In this document: in pieces, positions 17,801-25,677 of the stretch
Position numbering within the stretch: position 1 is the first letter of the stretch
How the letters are laid out: every line of letters begins with the position of its first letter
Assembly (NCBI RefSeq): GCF_007197645.1
Contig: NZ_VKGK01000029.1
Location: 1-64,000, forward strand
Direction of reading: 5' to 3'
Length of the DNA stretch: 64,000 bases
Source of the DNA: Shewanella hanedai
Lineage (GTDB): Bacteria; Pseudomonadota; Gammaproteobacteria; Enterobacterales; Shewanellaceae
Program-made: the position numbers and the translations under genes
The notes under the pieces: model-generated
Told to the model about the DNA's origin: nothing
Databases searched by the model: none
What the model saw: only the letters and a program-made list of their open reading frames with translations

Positions 17801-17939
17801 TAACCTTTACGTCACCGGAGACTGGATTAAAACTGGCATCAATGCAGGTTGTGTTGAGGCAGCAACAATGGCGGGCATGAACACATCCAAAGCCATTTGC
17901 GGACACCCGAAGGTGATAAAGGGAGAAAAAGACTTTTAA
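14820..17939 (+). CDS. Acetoacetate-decarboxylase-like / FAD amine-oxidase-type fusion protein
   Basis: 1039 residues from a TTG at 14820, with AGGAA 8 bases upstream; the next ATG at 14829 is less well placed. Residues about 20-300 resemble the acetoacetate decarboxylase fold (FHPLHIFVDDAMALINGREL, FGYSKYMCEYEMP). From about 323 a Rossmann dinucleotide site appears (KIAILGGGVAAITAAACL), with MGWRIGGKGASGRN and EEHGLHIWFGFYQN as in carotenoid-desaturase or squalene-oxidase-like flavoproteins, and the C-terminal FAD motif YVTGDWIKTGINAGCVEAA near 1000. An oxidoreductase acting on a lipid-like or polyketide substrate is plausible but not shown. No signal peptide. It stands alone with a terminator after it. 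Confidence 0.75.
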   Translation: MEQMRPDFIYPSGSMLMHSPLVLNKADMYGFFMKGKQKNLQKSIDTSLNQVAGSRMYFKVLSPYVLTSFTRVDKAYSDCPEDREKGWIKETDIVTWIMVGKQNSADSDDISHVYFHPLHIFVDDAMALINGRELFGYSKYMCEYEMPMPDQPLTKLSLSAKSFKVFSPETELAMHPLLEVNCEAKEEDQLSTTEAIAKTWQLFKDQTDFIPDLNRLGEDQLFSLLFKPAIDQVFLKQLPDSSGDKAVYQAITASPAKINKVHSVSLLGNDLIATIFDNASFPFKESLGVELGEQHVLLPYHVNFDFEVPKGEVLVDNSIIKKEKIAILGGGVAAITAAACLTEQAGWQNRYEIDIYQMGWRIGGKGASGRNAEYGQRIEEHGLHIWFGFYQNAFNLMRKAYEELDRPAGSPLATFLDAFKPHNFIVLQEDVGGDSDSWAIEFPERSGLPGDSTQTLTLWKVVKAAFSWIRHWLSDMDDILDEAETESAKPIHWFSEAWFEHLNDKIDETLDDARDSLQTLSNKLECYINRLIGDECEGHAHELDQGLFEGAVDNFRARLNERFVDKLETNDELRRLFIAADLGLTILKGMFADDVFKLGFDSINDYDYREWLTKHGANQTFTVDSAPVRGFYDLVFAYEKGNFDKPNLEAGTIIRSMLRIALCYQGGMMWKMQAGMGDVVFTPYYEILKRRGVNFHFFNRVDNLVCENNSIQAIEITEQVKLKDSTTEYDPFVDVKGLNCWPSTPNYDQLDPEQAQLLKENNINLEHFWSDWEQVYQAKHNAPLPTKRLEKGIDFDKVIFGLSIGSVPQVASEVMAQSQPLAKAVEKVQTVATQAYQLWLNTDLEGIGWSIKNENGEQPVLSAFTEPFDTWASMDQLLDKEDWQGVEPKNASYFCSALPVEHYPPKSDISFPQLKAEEAKLGAIGQLKTQINKLWGNVGDTFPWEWLHDPENRQGETRFDSQYWRANVDPSERYVLSVKGSSQYRINTDGTGIDNLYVTGDWIKTGINAGCVEAATMAGMNTSKAICGHPKVIKGEKDF

Positions 17940-17948
17940 TATAAATTA

Positions 17949-17970
17949 AAGCGGGGCCTAGGCTCCGCTT
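17949..17970. terminator. Bidirectional terminator between convergent genes
   Basis: 10-bp arms with one mismatch around TA, between the stop codons of the fusion protein and the convergent GGDEF protein gene. Confidence 0.6.
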
Positions 17971-19640
17971 CACACCAAGCGTTCATCTTGCAGCGTCACA
18001 TTCTCGTTCTGCTTCTCTCGTCGCTTTGCCGTTTTACGTTTATACATATCTCTGTCAGCCGCTCTTAACCACTCACCTGCATCTTTCACTTCACTATTAA
18101 GCCCATAGCCAAAACTGATGCCTGTATCTTTATAAACACGCTTGGTAATTGATCCCGATAACTCTTCTACATTTTTTAATATAACAGGGAGTTGTTCCTC
18201 TGAAATGAGAATAACAAAGTTATATCCGCCAATGCGGAACAACTTAGCTCTTTCAAGAAGATCACAGCTGACTTTAAGCTCTTTAGCAGCATGGATCAGT
18301 AAACTGTCCCCCTCATGATAGCCTAAGGTGTGATTCACCTGTTTCAAGCCATCAAGATCAAGCAAAATAAGGGCTAAGTTTTTCTTCGCATTATTACCAA
18401 AGAAAGTTTCAGACTGAATACATTCATCTAACGCATGTCGATTGGGTAGCAAGGTTAATTGCTCTTGTCTGGCTTTCTCCCAAGCCACCCCTAAGGTTTC
18501 AATATAGCTTTGACGCTCTTCGGACAATAATTTGATTTTATAAGCCAACGCCAGAGATAACATCAATGCATCCACAGTTCCGCCAATTAAGGTCGCTAAC
18601 TCGGCATTTTCAATAAAATCCGAAGTGAGACCCATGTTTCCAGGCAATATGATCACAGCAGGGAGAAGCAGACAAGTAAACGCAAAAATAAAGTAACGTG
18701 CAGGATAGAAGCCTTTAATCAAACAAACATTACCGCACGTAATTGCCAAGGCTATCCAGAGCATGATCAAGACAGAAGCGATAAGCGCTGTATAGGAAAC
18801 CAAAAATATACTGGTAGGCAAAGCAAGAATGCAGGTCCACATCAGTAATTTACTTAAGCGCCATAACTTAGGCGAATACTCAGGGAGTTGCAGAAAGTGT
18901 TTATAAAATAAGATATTAAAGATTGGTAAACCGATAAAAAACAGATGATGGATCTCTAAATTATGAACCCCCCAAAGGTGAGCTCCAAGATGGAAAGTTA
19001 ACGCCCACCCAGTAAAGTAGGTGATCACATAAAGCCCGTAATAGAGAAACGCTCTGTCTCGAATGGAGAAATAGATAAGCAAGTTATAACAAGCAATAAA
19101 CAGCAAGCCGCCCAAACAGAGCATCACTAACATCGCTTCGATATCTGAACTAATTTTATACTCACCGTAAGGTTCAATATCTACCTTAGGTACAGACGAA
19201 AAGTAGCGACTTTCCATTTGGATAACAACCCAATATTCAACGCCATAATTAAGCTTAATCTCACGACCATAATTGAACAGAAACTCGTAAGGCGTGTAAT
19301 ACCCACTCTTGCTATGTTGCATACTGCCATCGCTACCTAATAGCGTGTAATCCAATGATTCAACAATTGAATTTTGAACATTGATAGCCCATTTAGTCTC
19401 TCTTGAATACACTTGGGTAGGCAAAATAAGCCAGTAATTACCACCGGTCAAACTAATGTGATTTGCTTTATCTAAACTAGACATCCACACAGGAACGTCA
19501 CTGTACGCTTTCGGTGCAGTTTGGCCTTCTTTAGCATAAAAAAGAAAAGATTGGTCTAACGAGGGGGATCCGAAAGAGGTAAAGCTGCAGCCTATGAGGC
19601 TAAGAAATAGCAGAAAACACGCTGTTACTCTTTGGTTCAT
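17970..19640 (-). CDS. Lipoprotein-like 7TMR-DISM receptor with degenerate GGDEF domain
   Basis: 556 residues from the ATG at 19640 (AAGGG upstream). A signal sequence ends in a lipobox-like LSLIGC. Then comes an extracellular 7TMR-DISM beta domain, seven hydrophobic segments (about 175-375), a short coiled coil and a GGDEF domain (about 395-545). The signature loop reads RIGGYNFV instead of GGDEF/GGEEF, and the metal-binding segment reads LDLDGLKQVNHTLGYHEGD. Loss of the acidic residues predicts no cyclase activity; it may bind GTP or c-di-GMP or act as a sensor partner. A TTG 24 bases upstream is in frame but less likely. Confidence 0.8.
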   Translation of the reverse strand: MNQRVTACFLLFLSLIGCSFTSFGSPSLDQSFLFYAKEGQTAPKAYSDVPVWMSSLDKANHISLTGGNYWLILPTQVYSRETKWAINVQNSIVESLDYTLLGSDGSMQHSKSGYYTPYEFLFNYGREIKLNYGVEYWVVIQMESRYFSSVPKVDIEPYGEYKISSDIEAMLVMLCLGGLLFIACYNLLIYFSIRDRAFLYYGLYVITYFTGWALTFHLGAHLWGVHNLEIHHLFFIGLPIFNILFYKHFLQLPEYSPKLWRLSKLLMWTCILALPTSIFLVSYTALIASVLIMLWIALAITCGNVCLIKGFYPARYFIFAFTCLLLPAVIILPGNMGLTSDFIENAELATLIGGTVDALMLSLALAYKIKLLSEERQSYIETLGVAWEKARQEQLTLLPNRHALDECIQSETFFGNNAKKNLALILLDLDGLKQVNHTLGYHEGDSLLIHAAKELKVSCDLLERAKLFRIGGYNFVILISEEQLPVILKNVEELSGSITKRVYKDTGISFGYGLNSEVKDAGEWLRAADRDMYKRKTAKRREKQNENVTLQDERLV

Positions 19641-19664
19641 TAAATTTAAACCCTTGATTAGCAA

Positions 19665-20121
19665 GTACTAACTAAAAAATGAAACCAGTATGTCGAAAAG
19701 TGACTGAGTTAAAGTAAATTGATAGTTCATTACACATTCTATACCCACCACTTATTGCAGGCTTTCATTAAATAGCGGTGTCTAATACTCAATTTTTATA
19801 CTTTCTCACGCTTAAACATAACATTAACAAATAGAGACAAATTCTATTAATACACACCAGATAATTCAATACAATTCTCAAGATAAAAGATATTTTCTAT
19901 CTTGCGCGTCGCTGTTCAACATAAATCGATTTATTCTTCACCAATTCTTAGCCTAAGCTGGGAACATACATTGATTTAGCTAGTTATCAACAATATCCAC
20001 TCCTCGCCTGCTGTAGGCTATTCAAAAGTATTCACTCTATGCACGACTCATTATTTAAGCGTAGACCTATTTATGGCGAGAGTGAGTACAGCCATCATTC
20101 TAGCTTTAATAAAATGAAAAT
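19665..20121. other. Gene-free interval
   Basis: About 450 AT-rich bases between the GGDEF protein start and the YfaZ terminator. I see no ORF, hairpin or known motif that I would defend; it should hold the promoter of the minus-strand GGDEF gene. Confidence 0.5.
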
Positions 20122-20144
20122 CCCATTGCTCAAAGAGCAACGGG
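20122..20144 (-). terminator. Probable terminator of the yfaZ-like gene
   Basis: On the minus strand a 10-bp stem with one mismatch and a TTT loop is followed by ATTTTCATTTT, 62 bases beyond the stop codon. Confidence 0.6.
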
Positions 20145-20205
20145 TAGCCGCTAAATAAAGGATATATTCGTTAACCGCACAGCCCAATTGCAGCCTGCGA
20201 GGACA

Positions 20206-20745
20206 TTAGAAGCCGGCTCTAGCACCAATGTAAAATCCACTGTCGAAGGTCGAGTTATCGGCATAGTCATACTGGAAGCGAATGTTTCTATAACCAGCAA
20301 ACAGGGCTAGGCTAGGATTTAATTGGAATTGCACTTTACTGTCTAACTCATATTGACCATCGACACTGCCAAATGACAACACCGAAGGTGCATAATAGCC
20401 TGACGCGTGGAATGATACATGTGAGCCTAAATCCATTTTATAATTGCCACCGACACCAATCGCACTTCCGTTGGGGCTTTTTTTAGCCCAAACATATGAG
20501 TACTTAGCTCCGATCTCAAAATGGTGAATACCTGCATCATGGGAGACATGCATAGCAGCTGAAGTAAGATGACCGCCATCATTAGAGTAGATATAACCTA
20601 GAACCGCATTGGTATTCTTATTCAGATCGATAGCAAGATCAGTTGAAATCACATCATCATTTAACCCAACGCTAAAATCATTAGCATAAGTCGTCGCTGA
20701 AATACATGACACAAGTAACAAGCCACTCAATAATTTTAATCGCAT
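20206..20745 (-). CDS. YfaZ-family outer-membrane beta-barrel protein
   Basis: 179 residues with a signal peptide cleaved near TYA-ND. The mature chain alternates short amphipathic strands typical of a small beta-barrel and ends in the aromatic residue F (YIGARAGF), the usual outer-membrane sorting signal. FSVGLNDDVISTDLAIDLNK and the GAKYSY segment are YfaZ-like. Function is not established for the family. The 310 bases upstream, up to the glutathione peroxidase start, are AT-rich and hold no other gene. Confidence 0.75.
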   Translation of the reverse strand: MRLKLLSGLLLVSCISATTYANDFSVGLNDDVISTDLAIDLNKNTNAVLGYIYSNDGGHLTSAAMHVSHDAGIHHFEIGAKYSYVWAKKSPNGSAIGVGGNYKMDLGSHVSFHASGYYAPSVLSFGSVDGQYELDSKVQFQLNPSLALFAGYRNIRFQYDYADNSTFDSGFYIGARAGF

Positions 20746-21058
20746 AAAAATCTCTAATTTACTGTTTTGCGGATAGTATCAAACTCAACAAAAACATCCA
20801 CTACAACACTGTTTTTAAAGGTTATAACTGCTTAAACAAAAAACATAACGGCAAACAAGCCGCAACATACAGATCAAATAGCTCAAAATGAACAACATAA
20901 GGGCGAATTAGATAACAAGTGGAATTAACTCTATTAGGTTAGCCAAAAAGGGATATGATTTTACTTTACGCATCACAAATAAATTGCACGCAATTGATTT
21001 GCTCGCTATTATTCTGACTTTGTATCTTTCATTAGCGATTAAAAAATGGAGTAAAGAG

Positions 21059-21544
21059 ATGTCGACATCAATTTGGGATTTTACCGTTAATAGTATTCAG
21101 GGCACGCCAGTCTCTTTTGCCGATTTTAAAGGTAAAGTGATCTTGGTCGTCAACACGGCCAGTGGTTGTGGTTTTACTCCACAATATAAAGGCTTACAGA
21201 AACTTTATGATACTTATGGTCCTGAAAAATTTGTTGTTTTAGGCTTCCCATGCAACCAGTTCGGTCAGCAAGAAAGTGCAAGTGAAGGTGAAATCCAATC
21301 TTTTTGTGAGCTCAACTTTAATGTCAGCTTTCCCCTGTTTCAAAAAATTGAAGTTAACGGAGAGAATGCAGCTCCACTGTATCAATATCTTAAATCGTCA
21401 GCTAAAGGGATCTTGGGTAGCGAAAGGATTAAATGGAATTTCACTAAATTCTTAATCGATGCCAACGGCAAGGTATTAGAGCGATATGCACCAACAACTA
21501 AACCGGAAGCAATAACAAAAAAAATTGAAGAATTATTATTGTAA
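21059..21544 (+). CDS. Glutathione peroxidase (cysteine type)
   Basis: 161 residues from the ATG at 21059, preceded by GGAG; a longer in-frame reading from 20984 adds a hydrophobic stretch without a ribosome binding site. All family signatures are present: VNTASGCGFTPQY with the peroxidatic Cys, LGFPCNQFGQQE, and WNFTKFLI. Cys in place of selenocysteine is normal for bacteria, where such enzymes often use thioredoxin. It reduces peroxides, including lipid peroxides, in the cytoplasm (or periplasm if the longer form is used). No operator for an oxidative-stress regulator was recognised. Confidence 0.9.
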   Translation: MSTSIWDFTVNSIQGTPVSFADFKGKVILVVNTASGCGFTPQYKGLQKLYDTYGPEKFVVLGFPCNQFGQQESASEGEIQSFCELNFNVSFPLFQKIEVNGENAAPLYQYLKSSAKGILGSERIKWNFTKFLIDANGKVLERYAPTTKPEAITKKIEELLL

Positions 21545-21599
21545 ATCAATTAACTAAAAATTAGATCGCAGATCTTATAAAAAAGATCGATCCTTTTTT

Positions 21600-21626
21600 G
21601 AACTTTTACCGTCTGGAATACTCAAA
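21600..21626 (+). promoter_or_regulatory. SigmaE-type promoter of sRNA-like unit A
   Basis: GAACTT (21600-21605), a 16-bp spacer, and TCAAA (21622-21626) match the RpoE consensus GAACTT-N16-TCTGA/TCAAA. Confidence 0.7.
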
Positions 21627-21631
21627 GTTTA

Positions 21632-21737
21632 TGAGCAGCGAAGAGTTTTTTCATGTTCATCATTCTCCCTGGGGCTTCTAGCGCAGTCCCTTTGACCTAC
21701 GAGGTCATAAGGCAACCTTATGGTTGCCCTTTTTTTG
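21632..21737 (+). ncRNA. Candidate sigmaE-dependent sRNA, copy A
   Basis: Predicted transcript of about 105 nt starting 6 bases after the -10 element. It contains the shared segment GTTCATCATTCTCCCT (21655-21670), the core CTAGCGC (21678-21684), a small GACCT-ACG-AGGTC hairpin and a terminator (GGCAACC/GGTTGCC, 21711-21728, then seven T). It is one of five related units in this region. No ORF with a ribosome binding site is inside. Start and stability are inferred. Confidence 0.65.
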
Positions 21738-21789
21738 GCTTTTTTTTGTCGACTCCTATCCCTATAAATAAAATTTTTATCACAACAAT

Positions 21790-21816
21790 GAACTATTTCA
21801 AACGATGGGACTCTGA
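21790..21816 (+). promoter_or_regulatory. SigmaE-type promoter of sRNA-like unit B
   Basis: GAACTA (21790-21795), 16-bp spacer, TCTGA (21812-21816); identical spacing to the other copies and a shared GGGACTCTGA ending. Confidence 0.7.
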
Positions 21817-21821
21817 GTATA

Positions 21822-22015
21822 TGTAACACTTTTGGTGTTACGAGTTTATTGTTTTCATCATGGTTCATCACCTCCCTTTAGGGCGCTCATTTGAGTCCCA
21901 GTGAGAAGAATTAAGTTTGACTGCTAGCGCTGACAGCTTAACCATTCTACAATCTCATTCTTCAAAGAATGAAACGGCATCCCATCTCAGTTGAGATAAT
22001 GGATGCCTTTTTTTT
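21822..22015 (+). ncRNA. Candidate sigmaE-dependent sRNA, copy B
   Basis: Predicted transcript of about 190 nt. It opens with a GTAACAC/GTGTTAC hairpin, then GGTTCATCACCTCCCTTT (21862-21879), the core GCTAGCGC (21923-21930), a CATTCTT/AGAATG hairpin and a terminator stem GGCATCC/GGATGCC (21976-22007) followed by eight T. The shared segment has CACC where C and D have CATCATC, so target pairing may differ. Confidence 0.65.
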
Positions 22016-22060
22016 ATCTATTATCCAAGCCTATCTATATAAATAGATTTCGAACTCTAT

Positions 22061-23848
22061 TTAATTAAAATTCAAAAGCTTATCTAGCTGACTCACAATA
22101 GAAGGATGATAACCTTTACGTGCTTGGCTATAGATCTGTTTCATCTCGGTATCATAACCTGCCACTTGTAACTCGGTGAAAAGAGGCCTCACAAACTTAC
22201 CTCTGCCGATACGGATCAGGTATGCAGTTAACGCGGGGAGCACAGGATCATAATGATTATGGATCGCAACCCTAAACCAGTCACAAGCGATCTCTGCATT
22301 TGTGGACTCCGTCAGTTTAAATCGCTCATCGAGTTCCATTAGCTGTAATTGTGTTTGTACCTCTGGCAGACTGTTTAAAAAATATTGCCAGTGATGAACA
22401 CGCCAATCTGCCGTCTCAAATGAGTCCGCAGTCGCGCCTTTAGCCCAAAAAGAGAGTGCAGCATCAACTTTGTCTAAGCTATCGGATACTGGCGCTGTAA
22501 AACATTCTGGCATGCCACAGCCGTATACCCATTCAATAAGCTCAGCTTCTGAGATCTTATCAGCGTGATCAACCAACAACGTCGTTTTAGCGTACTCGAT
22601 AAAGATCTCTGTTGTGATAGCTGCAAATGCAAAGTGTTCAACATAGGTAAACAGAAACTTATCGAATGCCTCACGTCCTATTCGTTTTTCAAGGTCGTGG
22701 ACAAACATCGAGGCCTTATCATAGGTAAAGCGATTGAATGCTTCGTTTGGATCTTGTTGCTGTACATTCGCCGGTAAGTTTTGCTCAGCAAACTCAGTGG
22801 TCGCCAGCTCCTCTTTTAAACGGCCATATTCCAGCACCACTTCAAGCTCAGCTTGCTCCTTACCAAACACCGCTTCGACGATTCTATTGGTAAAGTAAGT
22901 CGTGAACCCTTCGTTCAACCAAAGATCTCGCCACGTAGCATTACTGACTAAGTTCCCAGTCCACGAGTGCGCTAACTCATGAGCAACCGTCGAAACAAGG
23001 CTTTTATCACCTGCGATCAATGTTGGGGTCATAAAGGCGAGGCGTGGGTTTTCCATGCCACCAAAGGGAAAACTAGGCGGTAGCACTAACATGTCATAAC
23101 GCCCCCAAGGATATGGGCCTAACAAAGATTCAGCTATCTCTACCATCTTCTCTGTATCTTCAAACTCCTTAACCGCCGCCTCAAGTACCTGTGGCTCAGC
23201 ATATACTCCCGTTCTTGGGCCAATTTGGCCAAATGCTAACTCCCCAACTGCAATAGCCAACAAGTGAGTCGGGATTGGCTTTTCCATTGAAAAAGTAAAC
23301 TCACCATTTAAAGTCGCAGCCGCATCATTCATCGCACTCATCACAGCTCGCATGCCTAAGGGAACCGTTACATTCGCTTCAAACGTGATCCGTGCTTTGG
23401 GGGTATCTTGTAGTGGGATCCAACTTCTGGCATTAACGGGTTGAGATTGGCTAAATAAAAACGGCAAGGTTTTACCTGTGGTTTGCTCTGGTGCCAACCA
23501 CTGAAGCCCTTCAGCATTGGGCGAGGTCACATAATGAATCGTCACTTTACTGCTTTGTGTGGAGAGTGAGACATTTAATCGCTGACCCAATATCGGATCG
23601 TCTTTATCAATGACATATGCAAGTTCAGATCCTGCAGCATCTTGTATCTGAACAATGGTTAATTCTCTTAGATCCAGCCAGAGCTCATCACAGTTTTTAT
23701 CCAAGCGCTCCAGTTCAAGCGTTGCTACTCCGGCTAACTGTTTTATCTTAAAATCGACATCCAATGCCAACGATAGATGTTTTACTCTGACCTTTTCCGT
23801 ATTAGAAAAAGAGTGATAGTCATGATTATTATCCCATCTGTTTAGCAC
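22061..23848 (-). CDS. M1-family aminopeptidase, leukotriene-A4-hydrolase-like
   Basis: 595 residues, the usual size for bacterial LTA4-hydrolase-like M1 enzymes. The exopeptidase motif GGMENPRLAF lies near residue 262, and the zinc site VAHELAHSW near 287 with the third ligand in WLNEGFTTY. The C-terminal ~150 residues form the helical LTA4-hydrolase C-terminal domain (WVYGCGMP onward). No signal peptide, so cytoplasmic. It removes N-terminal residues from peptides. It lies between sRNA-like units B and C and is transcribed toward B. Confidence 0.9.
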   Translation of the reverse strand: MLNRWDNNHDYHSFSNTEKVRVKHLSLALDVDFKIKQLAGVATLELERLDKNCDELWLDLRELTIVQIQDAAGSELAYVIDKDDPILGQRLNVSLSTQSSKVTIHYVTSPNAEGLQWLAPEQTTGKTLPFLFSQSQPVNARSWIPLQDTPKARITFEANVTVPLGMRAVMSAMNDAAATLNGEFTFSMEKPIPTHLLAIAVGELAFGQIGPRTGVYAEPQVLEAAVKEFEDTEKMVEIAESLLGPYPWGRYDMLVLPPSFPFGGMENPRLAFMTPTLIAGDKSLVSTVAHELAHSWTGNLVSNATWRDLWLNEGFTTYFTNRIVEAVFGKEQAELEVVLEYGRLKEELATTEFAEQNLPANVQQQDPNEAFNRFTYDKASMFVHDLEKRIGREAFDKFLFTYVEHFAFAAITTEIFIEYAKTTLLVDHADKISEAELIEWVYGCGMPECFTAPVSDSLDKVDAALSFWAKGATADSFETADWRVHHWQYFLNSLPEVQTQLQLMELDERFKLTESTNAEIACDWFRVAIHNHYDPVLPALTAYLIRIGRGKFVRPLFTELQVAGYDTEMKQIYSQARKGYHPSIVSQLDKLLNFN

Positions 23849-23980
23849 TTCAATATCCTCTTAATTAACATAATTTTTAATAATACCGACAGGGAAAACA
23901 ATTGCCATCGTAATTGACTTCATTTCCCTAAAGTGAAAGACTTAATGGATATTATATACAAAAACAAAAGGTAATACTCA

Positions 23981-24862
23981 ATGAAGGCGTTTGACCTACT
24001 CCCTATCGCAGCGGTTTTATCCCTCAGCGCTTTTACAGTAGAAGCTAAGCCCATCGCTCCTATTTCTGAAATATTAACTCAAGAGCACGCCTGCAGCGAT
24101 ACGATAGTTATCCGCTCGCAGGCCTTAACAAAAACTCAAATAGCGCAAGCATGTCAGTTATTGGGTAAGCAGGAAGCTAAGTTTCATCAGCTTTTCAGCA
24201 CTCAAGGTAAACCCGTCGCCAACGACAATAACATCAGCATGCGAGCAAACGTCTACCACTCTCGGGAAAATTACACTCAATATGTCACCGCTCATTTTGA
24301 TGTGCCCAGTGACAATGGTGGCATGTTCTTAGAGGGACTCCCGCATAAAACAGGTAACCAAGCTGAGTTTGTCGCCTATGAAAAAAAAGGAGAGATTTGG
24401 AACTTAGCCCACGAATACGTGCATTATCTCGATGGTCACTTCAATCTCTATGGTGATTTTTGTGCATCACTTCATGATTCTCATAGTGCACCTGAATATT
24501 GCCCTAAACCTGCGCCACTCTTGCCTCACCTTGTGTGGTGGAGTGAAGGTTTAGGTGAATACATCTCTCAAGGTGATGACAATAAAGCAGCCATTGAATT
24601 AGCTAAAGAATCTTTAGCGGTATCAAGTGCTTACTCTCTTAGTGAGCTGTTTAATACCAGTTATGAAATGAACGGAGGCTCAGACAGAGTATACCGTTGG
24701 GGTTATTTAGCCGTTCGCTTTATGATGGAGCAACACAAGGACAAGATTGACGCCATGCTAACCTTTACTCGTAAGGGGGATTACCCAAGATACCAAGCCT
24801 TAATTAAACAGTGGGGCACTGACATGGATGCAGAGTTTCAAGCTTGGCTTCGCTCACTTTAA
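23981..24862 (+). CDS. Minimal M9-type (collagenase-like) metallopeptidase, secreted
   Basis: 293 residues with a signal peptide cleaved near VEA-KP. The catalytic core resembles microbial collagenases: NLAHEYVHYLDGHFNLYGDF contains HEXXH near residue 144, and VWWSEGLGEYIS near 185 supplies the downstream Glu ligand. Full collagenases are 800-1000 residues with activator, PKD and collagen-binding domains; here only the peptidase core is present. It may act on small peptides or have lost collagen activity. AAGGTAATACTCA precedes the ATG. Confidence 0.8.
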   Translation: MKAFDLLPIAAVLSLSAFTVEAKPIAPISEILTQEHACSDTIVIRSQALTKTQIAQACQLLGKQEAKFHQLFSTQGKPVANDNNISMRANVYHSRENYTQYVTAHFDVPSDNGGMFLEGLPHKTGNQAEFVAYEKKGEIWNLAHEYVHYLDGHFNLYGDFCASLHDSHSAPEYCPKPAPLLPHLVWWSEGLGEYISQGDDNKAAIELAKESLAVSSAYSLSELFNTSYEMNGGSDRVYRWGYLAVRFMMEQHKDKIDAMLTFTRKGDYPRYQALIKQWGTDMDAEFQAWLRSL

Positions 24863-24903
24863 TGCAGTAAAGCACGAATAAAAAAAATATTGGTAAATAA
24901 ATT

Positions 24904-24930
24904 GAACCAATTGAACAAAGCTCAGTCCTA
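24904..24930 (+). promoter_or_regulatory. Weaker sigmaE-like promoter of sRNA-like unit C
   Basis: GAACCA (24904-24909), 16-bp spacer, TCCTA (24926-24930). The position and spacing match the other copies but both elements deviate; a second GAAC at 24913 lies inside the spacer. Confidence 0.45.
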
Positions 24931-24935
24931 TATAG

Positions 24936-25166
24936 TGAACCTATTGCACAGCACGATTATTTTGCTCTGTTTTTTGTTCATCATCATCTCCCTTTAAGAA
25001 GCCTATTGGCTTCTTCTAAGAAGAGATAAGACTTTGCTAGCGCACACTGGATTGAGTCATCGCCTTTAAGGTTAATAACCCACCTTCAGTGAACAGTCTG
25101 TCTCCTCTTATTTTAATATGACACATCTTTATGGCAGCCCTCGTTTGTAGGTGCTGCCATTTTTTT
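24936..25166 (+). ncRNA. Candidate sigmaE-dependent sRNA, copy C
   Basis: Predicted transcript of about 230 nt. GTTCATCATCATCTCCC begins at 24976, followed by a hairpin AAGAAGCC-TATT-GGCTTCTT, the block GATAAGACTTTGCTAGCGCA and a terminator GGCAGC/GCTGCC (25133-25158) with seven T. From the shared segment to the terminator it is closely similar to copy D. Confidence 0.65.
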
Positions 25167-25271
25167 ATCTCTCAATTGGCATTTGCGATCAATATTCGAT
25201 CCTAATAACATCACTTTTCAGCTTTAACGATCTTGGGATCAAAAAAAGATCCTACATTTTGAAAATAATCT

Positions 25272-25298
25272 GAACTTTCTCAGCAAACAGGACTCTGA
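25272..25298 (+). promoter_or_regulatory. SigmaE-type promoter of sRNA-like unit D
   Basis: GAACTT (25272-25277), 16-bp spacer, TCTGA (25294-25298): a full match to the RpoE consensus. Confidence 0.8.
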
Positions 25299-25303
25299 CT
25301 ATA

Positions 25304-25551
25304 TGAACCGAATTTTTGTGTAAAGTTAACTTGTTATACTAACTCTGCATCTGTTTTCACTGTTCATCATCATCTCCCTTTAAGAAACCTATTGGCTTCT
25401 TCTAAGAAGAGATAAGACTTAGCTAGCGCACACCGGACTTGAGTTTCAGCCTTCACGTTGATAACCCAATTTTAGTGAATAGTCCTCTCCTCTTACTTTA
25501 ATATGAAAGATCTTTGTGGCAGCCCTAAATTATAGGTGCTGCCATTTTTTT
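25304..25551 (+). ncRNA. Candidate sigmaE-dependent sRNA, copy D
   Basis: Predicted transcript of about 250 nt. Its promoter and 5' leader are nearly identical to copy E, and its body is closely similar to copy C, making D a link between them. GTTCATCATCATCTCCC starts at 25362, the GCTAGCGC core lies at 25422-25429 and the terminator at 25518-25551. A TATACT box at 25335-25340 could also serve as an internal sigma70 -10 element. Confidence 0.7.
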
Positions 25552-25645
25552 ATCTTCAATTTAATGCAAATTCACCTGGAAAATTCACTTTTTCGACGAG
25601 TCAGATCCCGAGATAAAAAAAGATCCTAAATTTTGAAAATAATCT

Positions 25646-25672
25646 GAACTTTCTCAGCAAACAGGACTCTGA
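25646..25672 (+). promoter_or_regulatory. SigmaE-type promoter of sRNA-like unit E
   Basis: GAACTT (25646-25651), 16-bp spacer, TCTGA (25668-25672), identical to copy D over more than 60 bases. Confidence 0.8.
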
Positions 25673-25677
25673 CTATA

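Noticed and set aside
21629..21871. 80-codon open frame on the minus strand (MMNHDENNKLVTPK...)
   Set aside because: It lies antisense to sRNA-like units A and B; its apparent start and ribosome binding site are the complement of the conserved CATCACCTCCC segment, and the product looks random.
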